Shown: positions 7,577 through 18,908 of the stretch, in pieces
How the letters are laid out: every line of letters begins with the position of its first letter
How positions within the stretch are numbered: the first letter of the stretch is position 1
NCBI RefSeq assembly: GCF_900100495.1
Contig: NZ_FNCT01000004.1
Coordinates: forward strand, 288,070 to 352,069
Direction of reading: 5' to 3'
Origin: Pseudomonas benzenivorans
GTDB taxonomy: Bacteria > Pseudomonadota > Gammaproteobacteria > Pseudomonadales > Pseudomonadaceae
Length of the DNA: 64,000 nucleotides
Translations under genes and position numbers: made by a program
The notes under the pieces: generated by a model
Seen by the model: only the letters and a program-made list of their open reading frames with translations
Database searches by the model: none
What the model was told of the DNA's origin: nothing

Positions 7577-8278
7577 TTAACCGCCCAGGTAGGCGTCGCG
7601 CACCTTCGGATCGCTCAGCAGTTGCTCGCCGCTGCCCTGCATGACGATCCGGCCGTTCTCCAGCACATAGCCGCGATCGGCCAGCTTGAGCGCCTGGTTG
7701 GCGTTCTGTTCGACCAGGAAGATGGTCACGCCGTCCTTGCGCAGCTGTTCGATGATGTCGAAGATCTGCTGGATGATGATCGGCGCCAGGCCCAGCGACG
7801 GTTCGTCGAGCAGCAGCAGCTTGGGCTTGCTCATCAGCGCGCGGCCGATGGCGAGCATCTGCTGTTCGCCGCCGGACATGGTCCCGGCGCGCTGGGTGAG
7901 GCGTTCCTGCAGGCGCGGGAACAGCTGCAGGACCTTGTCCAGTTGCTCGCGGAACTCACCCTTGGCGGTGAAGAAGCCGCCCATCACCAGGTTCTCTTCG
8001 ACGGTCAGGCGGGCGAACACCCGGCGCCCCTCGGGCACCACGGCGATGCTCTTGCGCATGATCTCCGGGGTGTCCAGGCCGACCAGCTCATCGCCCTGGT
8101 AGCGGATGCTGCCGCTGGCCGCCCGCGGGCTGCCGCACAGGGTCATCAGCAGGGTCGACTTGCCGGCGCCGTTGGCGCCGATCAGGGTGACGATTTCGCC
8201 TTTCTGCACTTCCATGCTGACGCCGTGCAGGGCCTGGATCTTGCCGTAGAAGGTGGAGACGTTGTTGAAATTCAGCAT
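7577..8278 (-). CDS. livF: Branched-chain amino acid ABC transporter ATP-binding protein LivF (BraG)
   Basis: A 233-residue ABC ATPase, the usual LivF length. Walker A is GANGAGKST, the signature is MSGGEQQ, and Walker B is LLLLDEPSLGLAP with a following EQNANQAL H-loop region typical of the LivF subfamily. With LivG it powers import of leucine, isoleucine and valine through LivHM at the inner membrane. It is the last gene of livHMGF: 3 bp separate it from livG and an intrinsic terminator follows. Confidence 0.95.
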   Translation of the reverse strand: MLNFNNVSTFYGKIQALHGVSMEVQKGEIVTLIGANGAGKSTLLMTLCGSPRAASGSIRYQGDELVGLDTPEIMRKSIAVVPEGRRVFARLTVEENLVMGGFFTAKGEFREQLDKVLQLFPRLQERLTQRAGTMSGGEQQMLAIGRALMSKPKLLLLDEPSLGLAPIIIQQIFDIIEQLRKDGVTIFLVEQNANQALKLADRGYVLENGRIVMQGSGEQLLSDPKVRDAYLGG

Positions 8279-8281
8279 GGT

Positions 8282-9045
8282 TTACGCCTCCCCCAGATAG
8301 GCTTTGATCACATCCGGGTTGTCGCGGATCTGCTCCGGCCTGCCGTTGGCCAGGGGCGTGCCCTGGTTGATCACGTAGATATGGTCGGAAATGCTCATGA
8401 CCAGCTTCATGTCGTGCTCGATCAGCAGCACGGTGACGTTGTGCTGGTCGCGCAGCAGGCCGATCAAGGCTTTCAGGTTCTCGGTTTCGCGTGGGTTGAG
8501 GCCGGCGGCCGGCTCGTCGAGCATGAGGATGCGCGGGCGCGTCATCATGCAGCGGGCGATTTCCAGGCGGCGCTGCTGGCCGTAGGCGAGGGTGCCGGCC
8601 GGACGATTGGCGAAGTCGGTCAGGTTGACCTGCTCCAGCCAGTGCGCGGCGTAGTCCATGGCTTCGCGTTCGCTGCGACGGAACGCCGGGGTCTTCAGCA
8701 GGCCGGCGAAGAAGTTGGTGTTGAGGTGGCGGTGCTGGGCCACCAGCAGGTTCTCCACCGCGGTCATTTCCTTGAACAGGCGTACGTTCTGGAAGGTCCG
8801 CACCACGCCCTTGCGGGCGATCTTGTGGCCCGGCAGGCCCTCGATCTGCTCGCCGTCGAGGCGGATATTGCCGCTGGTCGGCTGGTAGAAACCGGTCAGG
8901 CAGTTGAACACCGTGGTCTTGCCGGCGCCGTTCGGGCCGATCATCGACACCACTTGTTTCTCGTTGACGGACAGGCCCACCCCGTTGACGGCCAGCAGGC
9001 CGCCGAAACGCATGGACAGGCCGCTTACTTCTAGAATCGGGCGGC

Positions 9046-9049
<4 letters not shown>
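8282..9049 (-). CDS. livG: Branched-chain amino acid ABC transporter ATP-binding protein LivG (BraF)
   Basis: A 255-residue ABC ATPase, exactly the size recalled for Pseudomonas BraF. Walker [10 protein letters not shown], the LivG-type [17 protein letters not shown] block, signature [13 protein letters not shown] and Walker [13 protein letters not shown] are all present. It pairs with LivF. The start at 9049 overlaps the livM stop by the ATGA arrangement, indicating translational coupling. The same frame stays open far upstream through livM, but that part is shadow sequence and is not included. Confidence 0.95.
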
Positions 9050-11225
<2,176 letters not shown>

Positions 11226-11290
11226 TGCCTAACTCCTGGGTCGTCACGCACGGCGGCGCTTGTGGCGCAGCATGAGACCGGAATTCTTCT

Positions 11291-11325
11291 AATAAACAAA
11301 GCCCACTGCGGTTGCAGTGGGCTTT
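11291..11325 (-). terminator. Intrinsic terminator/attenuator between braC and livH
   Basis: The stem aaagcccactgc/gcagtgggcttt has a 4-nt loop and a T-rich tail (tttgttt) on the minus strand. It sits between braC and livH. Such a hairpin commonly gives more transcript for the binding protein than for the membrane parts. Confidence 0.85.
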
Positions 11326-11350
11326 GGGTTCAGGCGGGGCGGCCGCTCTC

Positions 11351-12478
11351 TTAGTTGAGAGGGGCTTCGGTCTTGGTGCCGTCCTGGTGCCACTCGTAGA
11401 CCACGAAGCTGAAGTCCTTCAGGTCACCCTTCTCGTCGAAGGCGAGGGTGCCGGTCGGGGTCTCGAAGCTGTTGGCGCGCAGGGCTGCGGCCACCTTGGC
11501 GGTGTCGGTGCTGCCGGCTTTCTCGATGCTTTCGGCGATTACCTGCACGGCGGCGTAGGCCGGGAATACGAAGGGACCGCTCGGGTCTTCGTTCTTCGCC
11601 TTGAAGGCCTCGACCAGCGCCTGGTTCTTCGGATCCTGGTCGAAGGACTTCGGCAGGGTGACCAGCAGGCCTTCGGAGGCCGGACCGGCGATGGCGGAGA
11701 TTTCCTTGTTGCCCACGCCTTCCGGACCCATATACCTGACCTTCAGGCCCTTCTCGGCCGACTGGCGCAGCAGCAGGCCGAGTTCCGGGTGGTAGCCGCC
11801 GTAGTAGACGAAGTCCACGCCGGCTTGCTTGAGCTTGGCGATCATCGCCGAGAAGTCCTTGTCGCCGGCGTTGATGCCTTCGAACAGGGCGACTTTCACC
11901 CCTTTGCCTTCCAGGGTCTGCTTGACCGCGGTGGCGATGCCTTCGCCGTACTGCTGCTTGTCGTGCAGCACCGCGACGTTTTTCGGCTTGATGTGGTCGG
12001 CGATGAAATTGCCGGCGGTCGGGCCTTGCAGGCTGTCCAGGCCGATGGTACGGAAGATCAGCTCATAGCCACGCGCGGTGATGTCCGGGCTGGTGGAGGC
12101 CGGGCTGACCATCAGGATGCCTTCGTCTTCGTAGATGTCGGACGCCGGCTGGGTGGAGCTGGAGCATAGATGGCCAATCACGAACTTGACTTCGTCGTTG
12201 ACGATCTTGTTGGCCACGGCCACGGCCTGTTTCGGGTCGCAGGCGTCGTCGTAGACCACGCCTTCGAGCATCGCGCCGTTCACCCCGCCGGCCTTGTTGA
12301 TCTGCTCGATGGCCATCTTGGCGCCGATGAATTGCATTTCGCCGTACTGCGCGACTGCGCCGGTAACCGGTCCTGCCATGCCGATCTTGATGGCGTCAGC
12401 CGCCAGCGAGTAGCTGGCAACGCCGGCCATGGCCATGGCGGCAAACAGTTTGGAAATCTGCTTAGTAGCCTTGTTCAT
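11351..12478 (-). CDS. braC: Branched-chain amino acid ABC transporter substrate-binding protein BraC
   Basis: A 375-residue periplasmic binding protein. A signal peptide covers residues 1-26 (KLFAAMAMAGVASYSLA), followed by a mature start ADAIKIGMAGPVTG. Characteristic features are the disulphide pair region YDDACDPKQAV / IGHLCSSSTQ, LHDKQQYGEG, MGPEGVGN and the YEWHQDG ending. It matches BraC of P. aeruginosa closely, which binds Leu, Ile, Val and also Ala and Thr. It is first in the transport locus, with a terminator just after it. The interval upstream (about 300 bp) shows no motif I can name. Confidence 0.95.
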   Translation of the reverse strand: MNKATKQISKLFAAMAMAGVASYSLAADAIKIGMAGPVTGAVAQYGEMQFIGAKMAIEQINKAGGVNGAMLEGVVYDDACDPKQAVAVANKIVNDEVKFVIGHLCSSSTQPASDIYEDEGILMVSPASTSPDITARGYELIFRTIGLDSLQGPTAGNFIADHIKPKNVAVLHDKQQYGEGIATAVKQTLEGKGVKVALFEGINAGDKDFSAMIAKLKQAGVDFVYYGGYHPELGLLLRQSAEKGLKVRYMGPEGVGNKEISAIAGPASEGLLVTLPKSFDQDPKNQALVEAFKAKNEDPSGPFVFPAYAAVQVIAESIEKAGSTDTAKVAAALRANSFETPTGTLAFDEKGDLKDFSFVVYEWHQDGTKTEAPLN

Positions 12479-12775
12479 AGTGCTCCACTCTTGTGTTTTT
12501 CGTTGTTGTTAGTCCTGGCGGCCAAAGCTGCAGAACCGGGTGAATTCCCCGGTCGTACCCCCGGCAACTGTACCGGCGCAGTGTAGAGCGCCGCTTTACG
12601 CCTTGAAAAGCCGGCTGCTGGGGGCAAAACCCGAGGGTGTCGCTTAATTGAAAGAAACGTATAGAAAAACGGCGTGCCTCGAAGCCGCCTGCCAGCGTCA
12701 GGCGCGCTTGCCTGCCGACTGGCCGGCGTTATCATGGCGCCTGGCCGAAACCGGGTTTCCATGACAAGGCATACC

Positions 12776-13099
12776 ATGACTGAACACGCTAGCACCCTCT
12801 ATGCCAAGCTGCTTGGGGAAACGGCAGCAATCTCCTGGCAAGAACTGCAACCGGTCTTCGCCCGCGGCGCGCTGCTGTGGGTGGAGGGCACCCAAGACCT
12901 GGTCGCGGTGGCGCAAGCCGTGGCCGAAAACGACAAGGGCAAAGTGGCTGCATGGCTGCAAGCAGGCGTGCTGGGCAGGGTCGACGATGCCCGTGCCGAA
13001 GACTTGCTGGCGCGCGACCCGCAACTCTGGGCGGTGGTGGTGGCGCCCTGGGTGCTGGTGCAGGAGCGCATGGCAGCATCGGCGCCGGTGCTGCACTGA
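12776..13099 (+). CDS. DUF2288 domain-containing protein
   Basis: A 107-residue soluble protein. It has the DUF2288 pattern: a start of the type LYAKLLGETAAISWQEL followed by FARGALLWV and later VVAPWVLVQE. Function unknown; it is widespread in gammaproteobacteria and cyanobacteria. The start was placed at MTEHAS, with an alternative five codons earlier (MTRHT). It stands as a single small gene between braC (divergent) and the DUF5064 gene. Confidence 0.85.
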   Translation: MTEHASTLYAKLLGETAAISWQELQPVFARGALLWVEGTQDLVAVAQAVAENDKGKVAAWLQAGVLGRVDDARAEDLLARDPQLWAVVVAPWVLVQERMAASAPVLH

Positions 13100-13181
13100 T
13101 CTGGCGCGCCGCCGGGCGGCTAGGGCGCAAATCAGGGGAATTGGGTTATGCTCGGTATTGATCCGCAGAGGGAGTATCGTC

Positions 13182-13550
13182 ATGTTCGAGCCCGGTCACC
13201 TGCATCTCGTCAACCCCGTCGGCACCCCTGATCAGCCGGCGTTCGGCATCGATCTCTACTACGAGGTGCGCCAGGATCCGGCCGAGGGACCGATGTTGCA
13301 CATGCACATGGTCGGCGACCTGGCGGGCAAGACCTTTGAGGAGCGGTTCGAGCTGCATCGCGATACGGCATTCAACTTCGCCAGCGTCGCCACCCGCATT
13401 GCGCGCAAGCACGGCTTTCCGACCAACACCAGCCTGATCATGCGTAACCACCAGGAATACGACCAGATGTTCGCCGATATCCGCGCCAAGCTGGGGGCGC
13501 ATACCGGCGATACGGTCAACCTCGACCATCTGGAGAAGGACGGGCTGTAG
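13182..13550 (+). CDS. DUF5064 family protein
   Basis: A 122-residue soluble protein starting MFEPGHLHL, preceded by a GGGAG ribosome site. The middle has FELHRDTAFNFASV and RIARKHGFPTNTSLI blocks that I recognise from the Pseudomonas-restricted DUF5064 family. There are no transmembrane segments or catalytic motifs, and function is unknown. It is 82 bp downstream of the DUF2288 gene, in the same orientation. Confidence 0.8.
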   Translation: MFEPGHLHLVNPVGTPDQPAFGIDLYYEVRQDPAEGPMLHMHMVGDLAGKTFEERFELHRDTAFNFASVATRIARKHGFPTNTSLIMRNHQEYDQMFADIRAKLGAHTGDTVNLDHLEKDGL

Positions 13551-13669
13551 GATGCGGGCCGCCTAGGTCGGGCCGCTCAGGTCAGCCGCCGAGACGCTGC
13601 GCGGCAAGACAGCATTTTCAGCGCGGCGTAACCCTTCATTGCGACGTGTCTGCTACGCCCGCCCCTTTC

Positions 13670-13702
13670 GTAGGGGGGGACGCCCAGTCCCATGTCCGCG
13701 AA
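13670..13702 (+). repeat. REP-like repeat, family A copy 1
   Basis: Begins gtaggggggacgcccag and ends tgtccgcga. Related copies occur at 39604, 47766 and 53807 (consensus gtaggagcgggg-acgcccag...tgcccgcga). It lies in the 218-bp interval between the DUF5064 gene and the end of the ABC operon. Confidence 0.65.
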
Positions 13703-13768
13703 ATGGCGTCTCACGCCACAGGTCGCGGCCATGAGCGCCTTGCACGGGATGCAGCATTTGTGCAGATC

Positions 13769-14539
13769 CTACGCGCTGACCCAGCGCTGGCGTGCCCAGC
13801 CGCTTAATGCATCCACGCCGAGGACCAGCACCAGCATCGCCAGGATCAGCGTGGCGGCCTGGGCTTCCTGGAACAGGCTGAGGTTGACGTAGAGCATCTG
13901 CCCCAGGCCGCCGGCACCGACGAAGCCGAGCACGCTAGCCATGCGGATGTTGTTTTCCCAGCGATACAGCGAATAGGCGATCAACTGCGGCCAGACCGTC
14001 GGCAGGGTGCCGTAGCAGAACGCTATGACGTGCCCGCCACCGCCCAGGCGGATCGCCTCGGCCGGCTCGCCCGGGGTGTTTTCCAGGGTTTCGGCGAACA
14101 GCCGACCGAGCACCCCGCTGGTGTGCAGGGCCAGGGCCAGGGTCCCGGCATTCGGGCCGAGACCGGCGGCCAGCACCACCAGGGCCGCCCAGACCAATTC
14201 CGGCACTGCGCGCAGGGCATTCAAGAGCAGGCGCGAGCCGTTCAGCGCCAGCCAGCCGAAACGCCCGGCGGCCGGTAACGCCAGGAGCAGGCCGAGCAGG
14301 GCCGCGAGCAGGGTGCCGACGGCCGACATGGCCAGGGTTTCCAGGGCGCCGCGGCCGATGGCGGCGAGGTGCGGCGGGGAAAGGTCCGGCCTGAAGAAGC
14401 CGCTGGCGTAGCGCCCCATCTGGCTCAGGCTGTCGCCGCCGAGCAGCGCACCGAGGTCGATCCCCAGGTAGCCGAACGAGGCGATCACCGCCAGCAGCAG
14501 GACCAGCAGCAGCGCATAATTGCCCAATCGCCTGCTCAT
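13769..14539 (-). CDS. Phosphonate-type ABC transporter permease (PhnE family), second permease
   Basis: A 256-residue inner-membrane protein with six or so hydrophobic segments and the PhnE core: LRAVPELVWAALVV, AEAIRLGGGG coupling loop, [23 protein letters not shown] near the C-terminus. It starts inside the end of the preceding permease gene (4-bp overlap). The operon therefore encodes two different PhnE-like permeases, which probably form a heterodimer. It is the last gene of the operon. Substrate is inferred only from the binding protein. Confidence 0.88.
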   Translation of the reverse strand: MSRRLGNYALLLVLLLAVIASFGYLGIDLGALLGGDSLSQMGRYASGFFRPDLSPPHLAAIGRGALETLAMSAVGTLLAALLGLLLALPAAGRFGWLALNGSRLLLNALRAVPELVWAALVVLAAGLGPNAGTLALALHTSGVLGRLFAETLENTPGEPAEAIRLGGGGHVIAFCYGTLPTVWPQLIAYSLYRWENNIRMASVLGFVGAGGLGQMLYVNLSLFQEAQAATLILAMLVLVLGVDALSGWARQRWVSA

Positions 14540-15363
14540 AGCAGCCGCGCCCGCAGCAACCGGCTGAGCTGGTCGGCCAGCAGCACCAGGGCCAGGAAGG
14601 TCAACAGCATGCTCGCCACTTCGCCGCCGGCGAACATGCGCATCGACAGGTCGATCTGCTGGCCCAGGCCGCCGGCGCCGACGAAACCCATCACCACCGA
14701 GGTGCGGATCGCGCATTCCCAGCGATAGACGGTGTAGGAGAGCATCTCCGCCGCGGCGTTGGGCAGCACACCGTAGGCGAAGGCCGCCAGGCGCGGACTG
14801 CCGGCGACCAGCAGGGCGCGGCTCGGGCGCGGGTCGACGGATTCGAAGATTTCCGCATAGACCTTGCCGAGCATGCCGCTGTAGGTGATGGCGATGGCCA
14901 GCACCCCGGCGGTCGGGCCCAGGCCGACCGCCCGCACGAACAGCAGCGCCCAGACGATCTCCGGCACGCTGCGCAACACGATCAGCAGCCCGCGCACCGG
15001 CCAGCGCAGCGCCTGCGCCCACCAGGCCGGGCGGCCGCCGCGATGGGCGGCGGACAGCGACAGGGCGCGGCTGGCCAGCAGGGCACCGGGCACGGCGATC
15101 AGCAGCGCCAGGGCCATGCCGGCGGTGGCGATGGCCAGGGTCTCCAGGGTGGCGCGGCCGAGCAGCGGGAGAAATTCGTCGTCATGCGCCAGCGGCCAGA
15201 AATCGGCGAGAAAGCGCCCCATGTTGCCGGCATTTTCATCATCGGCCAGCACCGCCAGGTTCAACTCGCTGAGGTTCAGGCCCGGCCACAGCAGCAGCAG
15301 CGCGAGCAAGCCCAGCACCAGGCGCGGCAGGGCGGCCGGATCGCGTAGCGCAGGGTTCAGCAT
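14536..15363 (-). CDS. Phosphonate-type ABC transporter permease (PhnE family), first permease
   Basis: A 275-residue inner-membrane permease. [21 protein letters not shown] and [20 protein letters not shown] are the same PhnE landmarks as in its neighbour, so the two arose by duplication, but they are now clearly different in sequence. The start at 15363 overlaps the ATPase stop by 7 bp. A much longer open frame upstream is shadow sequence of the ATPase gene. It acts with the second permease and the ATPase for import. Confidence 0.88.
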   Translation of the reverse strand: MLNPALRDPAALPRLVLGLLALLLLWPGLNLSELNLAVLADDENAGNMGRFLADFWPLAHDDEFLPLLGRATLETLAIATAGMALALLIAVPGALLASRALSLSAAHRGGRPAWWAQALRWPVRGLLIVLRSVPEIVWALLFVRAVGLGPTAGVLAIAITYSGMLGKVYAEIFESVDPRPSRALLVAGSPRLAAFAYGVLPNAAAEMLSYTVYRWECAIRTSVVMGFVGAGGLGQQIDLSMRMFAGGEVASMLLTFLALVLLADQLSRLLRARLL

Positions 15364-16160
15364 CGCGGAATCTGTATGGTCACGGGCGCCGCCGCTGGCG
15401 AGGCGGGCAAGGGTTGCAACTGCTCGTTGGCGTACAACGCATCCAGCGCGCCGGTGCTGATCGCCTCGGGCGGCAGGTCGAAGACGATGCGCCCTTCGCG
15501 CAGGCCGATGATCCGCGGGAAGTGCGCCAGGGCCAGCTCCACCGCGTGCAGGCTGGCCAGCAGGGTGATGCCGCGGGCCGCGGCTTCCTGGTTGAGGACG
15601 CTCAGGGTATGGCCGGCGAGGACCGGGTCCATGGCCGAGACCGGCTCGTCGGCGAGGATCAATTCCGCCGCCTGATAGAGCACGCGGGCGATGCCGACCC
15701 GTTGCAACTGGCCGCCGGAGAGCTGGTCGCAGCGCTCGAAGAGTTTCTCCGCCAGGTCCAGGCGGCTCAGGGTCGCCTGGGCGCCGTGCATATCCAGCGG
15801 GTGCAGCAGGTTGAGCAGGCTCTTGCCAAGCGACCATTGGCCGAGCTTGCCGGCCAGTACCGCGGTGACCACGCGCTGGCGCGGCGGCAGGGGCGGCGCC
15901 TGATGGATCAGGCCGATCCGCGCGCGCAGCTGCTGGCGCTGGCGTGCGCCGAGTTGCCAGGGCTGCTGGCCGAGCAGGTCGAGTTGGCCGGCGCTCGGGC
16001 GCAGGCTGGTGGCGAGCAGGCGCAGCAGGCTGGTCTTGCCGGCACCGGAGGGGCCGATGATGGCAACCCGCTCGCCGGGCCGAACCCGCAGGTCGATAGC
16101 GCTGAGCGCCACCTGGCCGTTGGCGTGGATCAAGCCCACGCCGTTCAGGCTGATGCTCAC
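15357..16160 (-). CDS. Phosphonate-type ABC transporter ATP-binding protein (PhnC family)
   Basis: A 267-residue ATPase. Walker [10 protein letters not shown], signature [13 protein letters not shown], Walker [14 protein letters not shown] and H-loop LHAVELAL. The residues before the signature ([15 protein letters not shown]) fit the PhnC group. The start is GTG at 16160, overlapping the binding-protein stop as GTGA, which fits the tight coupling of this operon. It has a C-terminal extension of about 30 residues rich in Pro and Ala. Confidence 0.9.
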   Translation of the reverse strand: MSISLNGVGLIHANGQVALSAIDLRVRPGERVAIIGPSGAGKTSLLRLLATSLRPSAGQLDLLGQQPWQLGARQRQQLRARIGLIHQAPPLPPRQRVVTAVLAGKLGQWSLGKSLLNLLHPLDMHGAQATLSRLDLAEKLFERCDQLSGGQLQRVGIARVLYQAAELILADEPVSAMDPVLAGHTLSVLNQEAAARGITLLASLHAVELALAHFPRIIGLREGRIVFDLPPEAISTGALDALYANEQLQPLPASPAAAPVTIQIPRC

Positions 16161-17008
16161 TTCAACAGGCCGGCCGCGCGAGCTGCTTCCTCGATGCCTT
16201 GGTAGTTCTCCGCCTTGGTTGCGATGAAGCGGCTGGCGGCTTGCAGGTCGAGGATCGCCTTGTGCTCGGGGTTGCCCGGGTCGAGGGCGAGGAAGGCGGC
16301 TTGGATCTTGTCGCGCAGGGCCGCATCGAGGCTGCCGCGCACCGTCCAGTTGTAATCGAAGTAGGGTGGGGTGGTGGCGATCACCTTGACCTTGTCGGTG
16401 TCGACCTTGCCGGCGGCAACCAGCTTGTCCCAGACAGAGGCGTTGAGCACGCCGCCGTCGGCCTTGCCGGCCTGCACCCAGGCGGCGGTGGCGTCGTGGG
16501 CGCCGGAGTAGGCGATGCGGCTGAAGAACTCCTCCGGCTTGATCCCGTCTTGCAGCATGAAGTAGCGCGGCATCAGGCTGCCGGAGGTGGACGACACCGA
16601 GCCGAAGGCGAAGGTCTTGCCCTTCAGGTCCTGCAGCGACTGCACGGCCGGGTCGGCGCTGATGATCTTGCTGGTGAACTTCTCGTCTTCGGCGCGCTGC
16701 ACCAGGGGCACGGCATTGCCGGTTTTCAGGCGGGTCTGGACGAAGGTGAAGCCGCCCAGCCAGGCCAGGTCGATACGGTCGGCGGCGATCGCTTCGACCA
16801 CCGCGGCGTAGTCGGCGACCGGGACGAACTCGACCGGCATGCCCAGTTGTTGTTCGAGGTAGGCGCCGAGCGGCTTGAATTTGCGCAGCAGTTCGGTGGG
16901 CGCTTCGTCCGGGATGGCCGAGACCTTGAGGACCTCGGCGGCGTCGGCGAATACGGCGGAAAAACACAGGGCAAAGCCGGCGGCCAGCGCCAGGGTACGC
17001 TTAAACAT
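16157..17008 (-). CDS. PhnD-family substrate-binding protein (putative selenate/phosphonate importer)
   Basis: A 283-residue periplasmic protein with a signal peptide (residues 1 to about 23, ending FADA). Its sequence ([69 protein letters not shown]) matches the PhnD-like subgroup annotated as putative selenate-binding (TIGR04553, as I recall it). That substrate label is a bioinformatic proposal; phosphonates or other oxyanions remain possible. The start was set at MFKRT because GGAGAA lies just upstream. It is first in the four-gene import operon. No C-P lyase or selenium genes occur in the window. Confidence 0.85.
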   Translation of the reverse strand: MFKRTLALAAGFALCFSAVFADAAEVLKVSAIPDEAPTELLRKFKPLGAYLEQQLGMPVEFVPVADYAAVVEAIAADRIDLAWLGGFTFVQTRLKTGNAVPLVQRAEDEKFTSKIISADPAVQSLQDLKGKTFAFGSVSSTSGSLMPRYFMLQDGIKPEEFFSRIAYSGAHDATAAWVQAGKADGGVLNASVWDKLVAAGKVDTDKVKVIATTPPYFDYNWTVRGSLDAALRDKIQAAFLALDPGNPEHKAILDLQAASRFIATKAENYQGIEEAARAAGLLK

Positions 17009-17134
17009 GGGAGTTCTCCGGTTCAATAGCGGGGAAAGCCGGCGGATTATAGAGAGATGACGGGTTTTCCGCAGCTTTCATTAACTGACCCAGCGGTTAA
17101 GATGCTGCTTTGCCGAGCCTTATGGAGTTGCCGC

Positions 17135-18025
17135 ATGACCGCCTCGCTGCCTTCAATCGCCTTCGCCGGTATCGGCCTGATGGGCCTGCCGATGAGCCGC
17201 CGACTGCTCGCCGCCGGCTACCCGCTGACGGTGTGGAACCGTTCGCCGGACAAGTGTCTGGCGCTGTTGGAGCAGGGCGCGCTACGGGCGCAGACCCCGG
17301 CCGAGCTGTGCGCCGAGGCCGGCATCGTGATGCTCTGCCTGGCCAACACCGAGGTGGTGCGCGAGGTGGTGTTCGGTCCCGGCGGCATCGTCGAGGGCGC
17401 CAGGCCGGGGCAGCTGCTGGTGGACTTTTCCAGCCTGGAGCCGGCGGCGACCCGCGCGATGGCCGCCGAACTGGAGGCGCGCAGCGGCATGCGCTGGGTC
17501 GATGCGCCGGTATCCGGCGGCACCCCCGGCGCCGAGGCCGGCAGCCTGGCGATCATGGCCGGCGGGCGCGAGGAGGATGTCGAGCGCGCGCGGCCGATCC
17601 TCGCCCACCTGGGCCAGCGCCTGACGCGCATGGGCGAGGTCGGCGCCGGCCAGGTGACCAAGGTGTGCAACCAGATGATCGTCGCCTGCAACGCCCTGGT
17701 GATTGCCGAAGTGGTGGCCTTGGCGGAGAAGGCTGGAGTCGATGCCAGCCTGATCGCAGCGGCCCTGGCCGGCGGTTTCGCCGACTCCAGGCCGCTGCAG
17801 ATCCTTGCCCCGCAAATGGCGGCGAGTGCGTTCGAGCCGATCAAGTGGCACGTGCGCACCCTGCTCAAGGACCTGGACACCGCCGTCAAGCTGTCGCGCG
17901 AGGTCGGTTCGGCCACGCCGGTCAGCGGCCTGGCCGCGCAGCTGATGCGCCTGCACGGCAGCCAGGGCAACCTGCAGCGCGATCCGGCGACGCTGGTGCA
18001 GCTGTATCGGGAGACAGACGCATGA
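17135..18025 (+). CDS. NAD(P)-dependent beta-hydroxyacid dehydrogenase (GlxR/HIBADH family)
   Basis: A 296-residue enzyme. The Rossmann start is FAGIGLMGLPMSRRL, the substrate-binding motif is DAPVSGGTPGAEAGSLAIMAGG, and the catalytic Lys lies in GQVTKVCNQM. The family covers 3-hydroxyisobutyrate dehydrogenase, tartronate semialdehyde reductase (GlxR) and threonate dehydrogenase. The next gene, which overlaps its stop by ATGA, is a hydroxypyruvate isomerase homologue. This suggests a glycerate- or tetronate-type pathway, but glyoxylate carboligase is absent here. Its 5' end is divergent from the ABC operon, 126 bp away. Confidence 0.88.
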   Translation: MTASLPSIAFAGIGLMGLPMSRRLLAAGYPLTVWNRSPDKCLALLEQGALRAQTPAELCAEAGIVMLCLANTEVVREVVFGPGGIVEGARPGQLLVDFSSLEPAATRAMAAELEARSGMRWVDAPVSGGTPGAEAGSLAIMAGGREEDVERARPILAHLGQRLTRMGEVGAGQVTKVCNQMIVACNALVIAEVVALAEKAGVDASLIAAALAGGFADSRPLQILAPQMAASAFEPIKWHVRTLLKDLDTAVKLSREVGSATPVSGLAAQLMRLHGSQGNLQRDPATLVQLYRETDA

Positions 18026-18807
18026 AGATCGCCGCCAACCTGTCCCTGCTATTTACCGAGCTGCCCTTGCGCGACCGCGTGGTGGCGGCCGCGGCGGCCG
18101 GCTTCGATGGGGTGGAAATCCAGTTTCCCTACGAGCTGCCGGCGATCCGCCTGAAGGAGGCGCTGGAGGCGGCCGGCATGCCGCTGGTATTGATCAACCT
18201 GCCAGCCGGGGATCTGATGAGCGGCGGCGCTGGCCTGGCCGCGGTGCCGGCACGCCGGGGCGAGTTCGACGCCGCCTTGCAGGAAGCCCTGACCTACGCC
18301 GCGATGGTCCGCCCGATCTGCGTCAATGTATTGCCGGGGCGTCTGGCCGAGGGGCTGAGCCGCGAACAGGCACTGGCGACCCTGGCCGCCAATCTGCGCC
18401 GGGCCGCCGAAGCCTTCGAGCTGCTGGGCATTCGCGTGCTGGTGGAGGCGATCAATCCGCTGGATATGCCGGGTTTCCTGATCAATACCGCCGAGCAACT
18501 GGACGCCTTGCTGCGCGCGGTCGATCACCCCAACTGCCTGGCCCAGTACGACCTCTATCACCTGGCCCGCCAGGGCCTGGACCTGCTCGCCGGCATCCAG
18601 CGGCTGGCCGGTCGCATTGGCCATGTGCAGTTCGCCGACTGTCCCGGGCGCGGCGAGCCGGGTAGCGGCCAGCTGGCCTTCGCCCCGCTGTTGGCGGCGC
18701 TGCGCGACAGCGGCTATCGGGGCTGGCTGGGCGCCGAGTACCGTCCCGGCCGGGGCGATACCCGGGCAGGCTTGGGCTGGTTGGCCGAGTGGCGCCGGTT
18801 CGTTTGA
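18022..18807 (+). CDS. Hydroxypyruvate isomerase family protein (Hyi/OtnI-like)
   Basis: A 261-residue TIM-barrel protein of the xylose-isomerase-like/Hyi group. Features include the N-terminal ANLSLLFTELPL and GFDGVEIQFPY, the metal-ligand glutamate in VLVEAINPLDMPGF, NCLAQYDLYH, GHVQFADCPGRGEPG, and the final GAEYRP. Hyi interconverts hydroxypyruvate and tartronate semialdehyde; OtnI does the same kind of step for 2-oxotetronate. Which applies cannot be decided from sequence alone. It is translationally coupled to the upstream dehydrogenase. Confidence 0.87.
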   Translation: MKIAANLSLLFTELPLRDRVVAAAAAGFDGVEIQFPYELPAIRLKEALEAAGMPLVLINLPAGDLMSGGAGLAAVPARRGEFDAALQEALTYAAMVRPICVNVLPGRLAEGLSREQALATLAANLRRAAEAFELLGIRVLVEAINPLDMPGFLINTAEQLDALLRAVDHPNCLAQYDLYHLARQGLDLLAGIQRLAGRIGHVQFADCPGRGEPGSGQLAFAPLLAALRDSGYRGWLGAEYRPGRGDTRAGLGWLAEWRRFV

Positions 18808-18810
18808 CGA

Positions 18811-18866
18811 GCATGCCCGCCGCCCTCATCCGGCGCTTCGCGCCACTTTCTCCCGGAGGGAGAAGG
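18811..18866. repeat. 56-bp dispersed repeat, family B copy 1
   Basis: Contains ctcatccggcgcttcgcgcc and actttctcccggagggagaagg. A near-identical copy in reverse orientation is at 41483-41538. It carries a short hairpin (ttctccc...gggagaa) and lies between the convergent hyi-like and cyclase genes. Confidence 0.7.
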
Positions 18867-18908
18867 ACGCAAGGAGGTCGTCGCTGCGCGACTTCCACGT
18901 GAAGAGGG

